Assembly (NCBI GenBank): GCA_902799905.1 | Contig: CADCCB010000014.1 | Location: 1-64,000 of the forward strand | Length of the DNA stretch: 64,000 nucleotides | Source: an uncultured Prevotellaceae bacterium | GTDB lineage: Bacteria; Bacteroidota; Bacteroidia; Bacteroidales; Bacteroidaceae | Reading direction: 5' to 3' | In this document: positions 25,071 to 31,741 of the stretch, piece after piece | Position numbering within the stretch: the first letter of the stretch is position 1 | Layout of the letters: the number at the start of each line of letters is the position of its first letter | Position numbers and translations under genes: made by a program | Notes under the pieces: generated by a model | The model's database searches: none | Told to the model about the DNA's origin: nothing | What the model saw: only the letters and a program-made list of their open reading frames with translations

Positions 25071-26447
25071 TTACTCGTAGCGCATCGACTGGGCGGGGCG
25101 AATGCGTGACACCAGATAACTGGGTGCGACGAGCACGAATACGGAGATGAACAGCGTGCAGATGTTCAACAGAATGATGAGGGGAAAATGCAGTTCCATA
25201 GGTGCCTCGCAGACATAATATGTCTGCGGATCGAGCGTGATGAGGCCCGTCTGCTGTTGCAGCACGACGATGCCGATGCCCAGGAGGTTGCCGATAATCA
25301 GCCCTCGTCCGATGATGAAAGCGGCAAACCAGAGGAAGGTGTAGCGTATGGTAGAATTGCGGGCTCCCAGGGCCTTGAGGATGCCGATCATCTTCGCGCG
25401 TTCCAATATAATAATAAGGAGTCCGCTGATCATGGTGATGCCTGCCAGCGAGATCATCAGAGCCAGGATGATCCACACGTTGATGTCGAGCAGTTCCAGC
25501 CACGAGAACACCTGCGGGTAACTCTCGGTGATGGTCTGCGAGGCCATGAAGTGTCCGTCGTTGTCAGGTGTGTGTCTCAGCAATGCGCGCACCTCGGGGT
25601 TGGTCTCGAATTGCAGGACGGGGAAATGATGAAGTATGAGGTCTTTGTAAATTTGCTTAATAATCTTAAAGGGACGCGGCGGTTTTAGATATGACAAAAA
25701 TAAATCAGACCTGTACGCAAAATAGTGGTTGAAGAATGCTTCGTCGGCATTCATGTCCGTCAGCAGTTCGATGCCCGAGCACTGGTTCTTCTCCCAGCCG
25801 TTGATACGCTGTGCGGCATAGAAGTCGGTCAGGCAGATGGCATCGTCGAAGCGCTTCATATTGGTCTGGTAGATGCCGGTGACGGTGAATCTGCGGGCCC
25901 TGACATCATCCTCACCGATGAAGTAGGCAAACACGCGGTCACCAGCATGCAGGCGCAGTTTGTCGGCCATCGTCTTCGAGAGCACCAGGGGGTAGGTGGT
26001 GGCTGTGTCGCAGAACTGTGGCAGTTCGCCTTCCACCACACATTGGCTGAGGTACTGTGTGTCGTATTCAGGCCCGATGCCCTTGAACATCACTCCCAGG
26101 AAGTCGTCGTCGGTCTTCAGGATGCCCTGTGCATAGTTGTAGCGTTGGGCGTGGTTGACGCGGCTGAGGGCTTCCAGCCGTTCCAGGAAAGTGCCGTCGA
26201 TGGCCACAGGATTGTTCTGCGGGTCGTAGGCCGACTGCACGTTCTGAATGGTGATATGACTGCCGAAGCCCACCACCTTGTCGCGGATGGTATGCTTGAA
26301 GCCCAGCACCACGCTGATGGTGACAATCATCACCGCCAGTCCTATGGCCACGCCGATGGTGGCAATACGAATGGCGGGGCGGCTCACCTTGCGGCGGTCG
26401 CCCTGATCACTAAAAATCCTCTTGGCTATGAATAACGGGAAATTCAC
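25071..26447 (-). CDS. FtsX-like ABC transporter permease (LolC/E type)
   Basis: This 458-residue inner-membrane protein resembles the permeases that release lipoproteins from the inner membrane (LolC/LolE). It has one N-terminal membrane segment (IRIATIGVAIGLAVMIVTIS), a large periplasmic domain (residues about 50-310) and three C-terminal segments around VWIILALMISLAGITMISGL, FLWFAAFIIGRGLIIGNLLG and FPLIILLNICTLFISVFVLV. No LolD-type ATPase lies next to it, so its partner is elsewhere. It starts with MNFPLFIAKRIF as is usual for the family. Confidence 0.85.
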   Translation of the reverse strand: MNFPLFIAKRIFSDQGDRRKVSRPAIRIATIGVAIGLAVMIVTISVVLGFKHTIRDKVVGFGSHITIQNVQSAYDPQNNPVAIDGTFLERLEALSRVNHAQRYNYAQGILKTDDDFLGVMFKGIGPEYDTQYLSQCVVEGELPQFCDTATTYPLVLSKTMADKLRLHAGDRVFAYFIGEDDVRARRFTVTGIYQTNMKRFDDAICLTDFYAAQRINGWEKNQCSGIELLTDMNADEAFFNHYFAYRSDLFLSYLKPPRPFKIIKQIYKDLILHHFPVLQFETNPEVRALLRHTPDNDGHFMASQTITESYPQVFSWLELLDINVWIILALMISLAGITMISGLLIIILERAKMIGILKALGARNSTIRYTFLWFAAFIIGRGLIIGNLLGIGIVVLQQQTGLITLDPQTYYVCEAPMELHFPLIILLNICTLFISVFVLVAPSYLVSRIRPAQSMRYE

Positions 26448-26448
26448 T

Positions 26449-26586
26449 CTAAAGGGAAGTTAAAGGGAAGTTAAAGGGAAGTTAAAAGGAAGTTAAAGGG
26501 ACATTACTGATATCGCATAAGCGGGAGTAGCAAAACAAACGTCCTTTTAACTTCCAAGCGAAGCGATAACTTCCTTTTAATATCCC
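26449..26586. repeat. GGGAAGTTAAA tandem tract with inverted copies and hairpin core
   Basis: Four to five head-to-tail GGGAAGTTAAA units at about 26455-26502 face inverted copies (CTTTTAACTTCC at about 26544-26555 and AACTTCCTTTTAA at about 26568-26580). Between the two inverted copies lies a small core, CTTC/GAAG (26551-26563) followed by CGATAAC, which resembles the first parts of the hairpin cluster in the GH32 gene. The tract fills the gap between the permease and the aminotransferase genes. Confidence 0.7.
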
Positions 26587-26599
26587 TTCCATTCCTTTC

Positions 26600-27802
26600 T
26601 TATTCATTGACTCTCCCCGGATAGGCCTCCAGCGCCTTTTGCAGCACCACTAGCGCTTTCATCAGGTCTTCCTTCTTGAGCACGTAGGCTATGCGCACCT
26701 GGTTGATGCCGGCACCTGGCGTGGTGTAGAAGCCGGCAGCAGGAGCCATCATCACCGTCTGACCCTCGTACTCAAATTCCGACAGGCACCAGCGGCAGAA
26801 CTTCTCGCTGTCATCCACAGGCAGTTTGGCCACCGTGTAGAAGGCCCCCATGGGGATGGGCGAGTAGACACCCGGGATGCGGTTCAGACCATCAATCAGG
26901 CACTTTCTCCGCTCCACATATTCGTCGTAGACATCGCGATAGTAGTTCTCCGGCGCGTCAAGCGAAGCCTCTGCCACGATCTGTCCGATAAGGGGAGGGG
27001 AGAGACGGGCCTGACAGAACTTCATCACGGCAGCGCGCACCTCCTTGTTCTTGGTGATGAGGGCACCGATGCGGATGCCGCACTCAGAGTAGCGCTTCGA
27101 CACGGAGTCGATCAGGATGACGTTCTGCTCGATGCCTTCCAGATGGCAGGCCGAGATATAGGGCGAGCCCGTGTAGATGTATTCGCGGTACACCTCGTCA
27201 GAGAAGAGATAGAGATCGTATTTCTTCACCAGGTCGCGTATCTGGTTCATCTCGCGGCGTGTATAGAGGTAGCCCGTGGGGTTGTTGGGGTTGCAGATCA
27301 TGATGGCACGGGTGCGCTCGTTGATCAGTTCCTCAAACTTCTCCACCTTCGGCAGCGAAAAACCCTCCTCAATGGTTGTGGCGATGGTGCGTATCTTGGC
27401 ACCTGCCGAGATGGCAAAGGCCATATAGTTGGCGTATGCCGGCTCGGGCACGATGATCTCGTCGCCAGGGTTCAGGCACGAGAGGAAGGCGAAGAGCACC
27501 GCCTCGCTACCGCCGCTGGTGATGATGATGTCGTCGGCCGTCACGTTGATGTTGTATTTCGCATAGTAGCCCACCAACTTCTCGCGGTAACTCTGGTAGC
27601 CCTGCGAGGGTGAGTACTCCAATATCTCGCGGTCTATCTCCTTCAGCGCGTCCAGTCCCACCTGCGGCGTAGGCAGGTCAGGCTGTCCGATGTTCAGGTG
27701 ATACACTTTCGTGCCGCGCTTCTTGGCGGCGGCAGCCAGAGGAGCCAGTTTGCGGATAGGACTCTCTGGCATTTCCAAGCCTCGTACGGATATTTCCGGC
27801 AT
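26600..27802 (-). CDS. PLP-dependent aminotransferase, class I (aspartate type)
   Basis: This 400-residue cytoplasmic enzyme transfers amino groups between amino and keto acids. The active-site lysine lies in SVSKRYSECGIRIGA. NIGQPDLPTPQ, SGGSEAVLFAF, NPNNPTGYLY and the final RIAYVLKKEDL are typical of fold-type I aspartate/aromatic aminotransferases. I chose the start at 27802 (MPEISVRGLEMPES); the frame stays open 62 codons further upstream, but it crosses the promoter elements. The amino acid substrate cannot be fixed from sequence. Confidence 0.88.
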   Translation of the reverse strand: MPEISVRGLEMPESPIRKLAPLAAAAKKRGTKVYHLNIGQPDLPTPQVGLDALKEIDREILEYSPSQGYQSYREKLVGYYAKYNINVTADDIIITSGGSEAVLFAFLSCLNPGDEIIVPEPAYANYMAFAISAGAKIRTIATTIEEGFSLPKVEKFEELINERTRAIMICNPNNPTGYLYTRREMNQIRDLVKKYDLYLFSDEVYREYIYTGSPYISACHLEGIEQNVILIDSVSKRYSECGIRIGALITKNKEVRAAVMKFCQARLSPPLIGQIVAEASLDAPENYYRDVYDEYVERRKCLIDGLNRIPGVYSPIPMGAFYTVAKLPVDDSEKFCRWCLSEFEYEGQTVMMAPAAGFYTTPGAGINQVRIAYVLKKEDLMKALVVLQKALEAYPGRVNE

Positions 27803-27832
27803 TTCTATACTGTATAAAATGGTTTGCGGCTG

Positions 27833-27863
27833 CAAAGGTACGAATAAGTGAGAACAATACAAA
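27833..27863 (-). promoter_or_regulatory. Promoter of the aminotransferase
   Basis: TTTG (27860-27863) and TACCTTTG (27833-27840) on the minus strand have a 19-nt spacer. The spacer contains CTCACTTATTCG. A second, degenerate copy (CTCGCTTATTCGTACTTCC) lies about 100 nt upstream at 27935-27955. Confidence 0.8.
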
Positions 27864-27890
27864 ACAAAAACAGCAATTTTTGTTTTTATT

Positions 27891-27937
27891 CTTTCGTCCC
27901 GCTGGTAGAAAGCGACAAAGTCGAGCGGTCGAGCGGA
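27891..27937. repeat. Hairpin-cluster repeat copy upstream of the aminotransferase
   Basis: CTTTC/GAAAG (27891-27912) is followed by CGAC/GTCG (27913-27923) and then GAGCGGTCGAGCGG (27923-27936). The order and sequence match the cluster in the GH32 gene; the second stem differs by a compensated base change (CGAC/GTCG against CGAAC/GTTCG). The 456-nt gap 27803-28258 otherwise holds the aminotransferase promoter, its degenerate copy and the promoter of the next gene; 27960-28140 shows nothing I recognise. Confidence 0.6.
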
Positions 27938-28147
27938 AGTACGAATAAGCGAGCAAAATGCAAAAGGAAAACAAGTTTTTCTTTTCATTTTCGAGCGTGA
28001 GTACTTTAGAAAGTGTTTTGAAGGTATGAATTGACGCCTGGATTAACGGAAATAACAAATTTTAGGAATTATTTGATGTGAGTCAATTAATCTCTGTGTA
28101 CGAGCACAATTCTGTTCTTTTATTATGAGAAAGTAGCAAACACTTCG

Positions 28148-28155
28148 TACCTTTG
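28148..28155 (+). promoter_or_regulatory. -7 element of the small exported protein gene
   Basis: TACCTTTG lies 103 nt before the start codon, so the leader is about 97 nt; a canonical TTTG is not seen at -33. Confidence 0.6.
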
Positions 28156-28258
28156 CACCGTCAAAAGACATATAAAAACATTTTTAGTATTAAGGTAGGG
28201 GCAATCAGGATAACAAATAAACATTACGCCCCGAGTAAAGAAAAGAAAGGGTAAAAAG

Positions 28259-28621
28259 ATGAAAAAGATGATTTTGACAATGGTGGCAATGCTGAGTATG
28301 ACCGCAGCATTTGCAGAAGGCGAGAAAATGGCTGAAGTAAGCAATTTAGAGGCTTATGAGATGAATGTTAATATGGATAGGCTCTCTAAGGCTTTAAGGC
28401 TGACTGATGAGCAGAGGGACGCTGTAGAAGAGGTCCATCACACATTTGCAGCCGAACTGAAGTTCGCAGCCGTGTATGGCGATAAGAAACGAGACGCCAT
28501 GGTGAAGCGAGCCATCTCGAACGACGTTAAATGGATGCGTTACATACTCACCAAGGATCAGATGCGTACTTATCGCACGCTGCTCAATGCCACAATGAAG
28601 AATCGTGGTCTCGTTAAGTAG
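28259..28621 (+). CDS. Small exported protein, Spy/CpxP-like
   Basis: This 120-residue protein has a signal peptide (MKKMILTMVAMLSMTAAFA) without lipobox. The mature part is predicted all-helical, with LTDEQRDAVEEVHHTFAAEL and LTKDQMRTYRTLLNATM. Each has the LTxxQ pattern that marks Spy/CpxP periplasmic proteins, though the similarity is modest. The family includes chaperones of envelope stress; the role here is open. It is a single gene with its own promoter and a strong terminator. Confidence 0.7.
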   Translation: MKKMILTMVAMLSMTAAFAEGEKMAEVSNLEAYEMNVNMDRLSKALRLTDEQRDAVEEVHHTFAAELKFAAVYGDKKRDAMVKRAISNDVKWMRYILTKDQMRTYRTLLNATMKNRGLVK

Positions 28622-28646
28622 AATTGTGTTGAAATTGGTAATTAAG

Positions 28647-28685
28647 GTTAGAGGCATTCCTTTGGGGGGATGCCTCTAACATTTT
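28647..28685 (+). terminator. Terminator after the small exported protein gene
   Basis: GTTAGAGGCAT (28647-28657) pairs with ATGCCTCTAAC (28670-28680), then ATTTT. Confidence 0.85.
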
Positions 28686-28716
28686 AAGTGTACGGAACTA
28701 AGGGCATGTACGCCTG

Positions 28717-30657
28717 CTAAATATCCAATGCGGCGTGATAGGCCTCGTAAATGGCCTTGGTGATGTTGGCAGGACGAACGCAGTCGCCTACCTCACGAAC
28801 GAAGGGGGCACAGCCGCGGAGGGCATCGACATCGGCACGGTTGGCACGCTGGCCCAGGGCGCAGATGACGGTCTTGCCAGGAACGAGCACCTCACGGCCG
28901 TCCTTGTCCTTGCAGATGACGCCGTCGGCAGTAATCTTCTGACCAACATATTCTGTATGGGCCGTTGAGAACTCCGCCACCTTACGCATGAGGATGGGAC
29001 GCTGACGGATGTTGCAGTCGGCAGCCAGGGTGTCGCGCATCTCAACCAACTCGACCTTCTTGCCCTCCATACCCAGATGGATGGCACACTCGCAGCCGGC
29101 AAGACCACCGCCCAGCACGACGACGCTATCAGCGACTTTATCCTTATTCAGGTAATAGTCGTTGACGACGATGACGTTGTCACCATCGATGCCAGGGATG
29201 GGTGGAACGAGTGGGGTAGAGCCCACGGCGAGGATGAGCGCATCGACGCCCTCCTGTGCCACATACTCAGGCGTCACGGTGGTGTTCAGACGAATCTCCA
29301 TACCCTCGTCCTTGGCCTGACGCTCGAGGACAACACCCAGTTCATACATCTCATATTTGAACGGGAGGGCCTGTTCCGACTTCAGGATACCGCCCACCTG
29401 GTTCGTCTTCTCGCAGAGAATGACCTTGTGGCCGCGCTGGGCAGCCGTAATGGCAGCCTTGAGTCCGGCAACACCGGCACCTACCACCATCACCTTCTTG
29501 CTCTGGCGTGCAGGCAGCACCTCCATACCCTCTATCTCTCGGCCAATCAACGGATTGACAGCACAACGGCGGGTGAAGGTGACAGGGCGCTCCGCCATAC
29601 AGGTGTAGCAACGCAGACACTTCACGATGCGGTCTTCCTGGCCAGCCATCACCTTCTGCGGATGGAACGGGTCGGCCAGCAACTGACGGGCCATATACAC
29701 CACGTCGGCCTTTCCCTCGGCGATGATACGCTCCATCTGTTCAGGATCGCTCAGCGCACCAATCGTGGCAACGGGCTTCTTGACGTGTTTCTTGATCTCT
29801 GCAGCCAACCAAACGTTCACGCCGTGCTCATCGAACATTGGGGGTGTGGTATTGAAGAAGCCGAACTGATAGGAACCGGCAGAGACGTGAATCAAATCGA
29901 CGTACTCCTCGACGGCCTGCGCAATCTTGATGCCATCCTCAATGCCATAGCCGCCATCAAACAGTTCGCTACCGCTGAGACGTACCTCGATGGGGAAGCC
30001 AGGGCCTACGGCATTGCGTACCGAGGCGAGCACCTCACGAACGATGCGGATGCGGTTCTCCAGCGAACCTCCGTACTCGTCGGTACGATGATTCAGATAG
30101 GGCGATAGGAACTGGTGCAATAACCAGCCGTGACCAGCGTGCACCATAATCATCTCGTAGCCCGCACGCTTACAGAGGGCTGCCTTCTCGCCGTATGCAC
30201 GCACAATGTCGGCAATCTGTTCCTTCGAGAGCGCCTTTACAGGACGACCGTCGGGGCGTGTGCCGTCGCTGGGTCCCCATTGGTTCATGCTCGCCTTCTT
30301 GTTCTTGTCAGACATATAGGTTCCAGCATACTGGCCAGAGTGCGACAGTTCGATGCTGGGCACAGCCCCATGCCGACGGATGGCATCGGCCACGAAGGTA
30401 TGGGCAGCCAGGCAGCCCACCGTCTCAAGGTCGAGGTGCAGCATGTGGCTACCGTCGGTGTCAGGATGAACCACGAGTTCGCTGACAGTCACAGCAGCAG
30501 CACCGCCCTTGGCGCGAAGTTCATAGAAACCCTGCGTGCGGGGACCTGGGCAGCAGTCGGCGGTGATGTCTGTGGCACCCATGGGTGCAGAGAAGATACG
30601 GTTGCGGAAGGTTACCTTGCCCAACTGGATGGGGCTCGTGAGATGGGGGTATTTCAT
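28717..30657 (-). CDS. Old Yellow Enzyme-type NAD(P)H oxidoreductase with Fe-S and FAD domains
   Basis: This 646-residue protein has the layout of 2,4-dienoyl-CoA reductase, enoate reductase and BaiCD-type enzymes. Residues about 1-330 form an FMN-binding TIM barrel (HAGHGWLLHQFLSPYLNHR, AGSYQFGFFNT). A cysteine cluster, CLRCYTCMAERPVTFTRRC, probably binds a 4Fe-4S centre; its spacing is Cx2Cx2Cx11C, whereas the usual form has three residues between the second and third Cys. Residues about 385-640 bind FAD and NAD(P)H (VMVVGAGVAGLKAAI, VVVLGGGLAGCECAIH). The substrate, an unsaturated acid, CoA ester or steroid, cannot be told. It is a single gene; the upstream rpmA terminator separates it. 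Confidence 0.85.
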   Translation of the reverse strand: MKYPHLTSPIQLGKVTFRNRIFSAPMGATDITADCCPGPRTQGFYELRAKGGAAAVTVSELVVHPDTDGSHMLHLDLETVGCLAAHTFVADAIRRHGAVPSIELSHSGQYAGTYMSDKNKKASMNQWGPSDGTRPDGRPVKALSKEQIADIVRAYGEKAALCKRAGYEMIMVHAGHGWLLHQFLSPYLNHRTDEYGGSLENRIRIVREVLASVRNAVGPGFPIEVRLSGSELFDGGYGIEDGIKIAQAVEEYVDLIHVSAGSYQFGFFNTTPPMFDEHGVNVWLAAEIKKHVKKPVATIGALSDPEQMERIIAEGKADVVYMARQLLADPFHPQKVMAGQEDRIVKCLRCYTCMAERPVTFTRRCAVNPLIGREIEGMEVLPARQSKKVMVVGAGVAGLKAAITAAQRGHKVILCEKTNQVGGILKSEQALPFKYEMYELGVVLERQAKDEGMEIRLNTTVTPEYVAQEGVDALILAVGSTPLVPPIPGIDGDNVIVVNDYYLNKDKVADSVVVLGGGLAGCECAIHLGMEGKKVELVEMRDTLAADCNIRQRPILMRKVAEFSTAHTEYVGQKITADGVICKDKDGREVLVPGKTVICALGQRANRADVDALRGCAPFVREVGDCVRPANITKAIYEAYHAALDI

Positions 30658-30682
30658 ATAGTTTTTAGTTTTGGAAATGAAA

Positions 30683-30708
30683 TAGGAGGAAAAGTCATTT
30701 TCCTCCTA
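30683..30708 (-). terminator. Terminator of the rplU-rpmA unit
   Basis: TAGGAGGAAAA and TTTTCCTCCTA form an 11-bp stem around a 4-nt loop, 36 nt past the rpmA stop. The trailing T tract on the minus strand is short and interrupted (ttt, c, attt). Confidence 0.75.
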
Positions 30709-30743
30709 CTCAGTTTGTTTGGAATAAGTTTGTTTGTAAGTTG

Positions 30744-31007
30744 TTATGCCTCAGCCTCGGGAATTACTGAAACAACGCTCTTGTCGCGCTTTCCTTTGTG
30801 GAAATTGACGGTACCGTCAATCAGAGCATAGAGCGTATCGTCCTTGCCAATGGCAACGCCATTGCCCGGGTTGTGCTTGGTGCCACGCTGGCGAACGATG
30901 ATGTTGCCGGCTACACACTTCTGGCCACCCCAGATCTTCACGCCAAGTCGCTGGGCTGCACTCTCGCGGCCGTTCTTAGAACTACCTACACCTTTTTTAT
31001 GTGCCAT
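30744..31007 (-). CDS. rpmA: 50S ribosomal protein L27
   Basis: The 87-residue protein starts [16 protein letters not shown] and contains [20 protein letters not shown] and [20 protein letters not shown], the core of L27, whose N-terminal tail reaches the peptidyl-transferase centre. It has no N-terminal extension of the kind cleaved in Firmicutes. It lies 15 nt after rplU, the standard order. Confidence 0.97.
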   Translation of the reverse strand: MAHKKGVGSSKNGRESAAQRLGVKIWGGQKCVAGNIIVRQRGTKHNPGNGVAIGKDDTLYALIDGTVNFHKGKRDKSVVSVIPEAEA

Positions 31008-31022
31008 ACGTCTGTTCCTCCT

Positions 31023-31340
31023 TTAAGCGATTACTTGTTTAACTTCAACCTGAGTGAACTGCTCACGATGGCCGTTCTTCTTGCGAGAGTCCTTGCGACG
31101 CTTCATCTTGAAGACAATCACCTTCTCGCCCTTAACCAGCGGGTTCACTACTTCTACTACTACCTTTGCACCTGCTACGGTGGGTGCGCCAACCTTGACA
31201 GCGCCGTCGGCATCTACGAGCAGCACTTTGTCAAACTCAACAGTCTTGCCTGCCTCCACGTCCTTGATGTGGTGCACATAGAGTTTCTTGCCCTCTTCGG
31301 CCTTGAACTGCTGACCCTGAATTTCTACAATTGCGTACAT
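31023..31340 (-). CDS. rplU: 50S ribosomal protein L21
   Basis: The 105-residue protein starts [19 protein letters not shown]; the open frame continues 18 codons upstream into the leader, but the family begins here. [20 protein letters not shown] is the conserved C-terminal 23S rRNA-binding part. The gene is first in the rplU-rpmA operon. The leader of about 85 nt (31341-31423) is GC-rich with several possible stems around GTCCG/CGGAC, which could serve feedback control by L21; this is only a suspicion. Confidence 0.97.
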   Translation of the reverse strand: MYAIVEIQGQQFKAEEGKKLYVHHIKDVEAGKTVEFDKVLLVDADGAVKVGAPTVAGAKVVVEVVNPLVKGEKVIVFKMKRRKDSRKKNGHREQFTQVEVKQVIA

Positions 31341-31428
31341 TATTATTTGTTTGTAAATAGGGGTTTTTCCGTAAGGCGGTACACGTCCGTGCACACTTGA
31401 CCCTGCCTCCGCGGACTCATTCGGGGTG

Positions 31429-31436
31429 CAAAGGTA
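31429..31436 (-). promoter_or_regulatory. -7 element of rplU-rpmA
   Basis: TACCTTTG on the minus strand, about 90 nt before the rplU start codon. The -33 region is not clear. The tract just upstream (31440-31480) contains degenerate CTCAAC-type units on the minus strand. Confidence 0.65.
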
Positions 31437-31516
31437 CTAATTTTAGTTGAGAGTAGAGGGTTGAGGATTGGGAATTGTCGTCAGATTTAGTAAAGTTTAA
31501 CGATTAGGGGGCGCTA

Positions 31517-31608
31517 TAAAAAAGCAAAAGCGACGGACTTCACAGTCGATCGCTTCTATCTTCAATAGGTATTAGTTCTTTTAAGGTAAAAAGATTGTTT
31601 TCAGGATA
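31517..31608 (-). ncRNA. Candidate small RNA of about 92 nt
   Basis: A complete transcription unit without an open reading frame is visible on the minus strand. TTTG (31643-31646) and TACCTTTG (31615-31622) are spaced by 20 nt, the ideal promoter. About 55 nt downstream of the expected start, AAGCGA (31528-31533) and TCGCTT (31550-31555) enclose a second stem, GACT/AGTC, and are followed on the minus strand by TTGCTTTTTT: an intrinsic terminator. The unit ends before the rplU promoter, so it is not an rplU leader. I recognise no known RNA family. Confidence 0.55.
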
Positions 31609-31614
31609 ACGCTG

Positions 31615-31646
31615 CAAAGGTATGCCTTTTTTTTGAACCGTGCAAA
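31615..31646 (-). promoter_or_regulatory. Promoter of the candidate small RNA
   Basis: TTTG-N20-TACCTTTG on the minus strand. The start of the transcript contains a stretch (GTTATCCTGAAAACAATC) nearly identical in inverse orientation to bases 11044-11062 ahead of the periplasmic GH32 gene. Confidence 0.7.
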
Positions 31647-31741
31647 CTTTTTAAGGACTTTTTTTTGATAAAAATCAATGTGCGGGGGCACAACTTTGTT
31701 TTTGTTGGCTCCCTAATGTGAAATAGCGTAAAAAACGGCTG

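Noticed and set aside
27803..27988. Longer N-terminus of the aminotransferase (62 extra residues)
   Set aside because: The extension is encoded by the promoter and hairpin repeat and has no family similarity; MPEISVRGLEMPES is the usual start.
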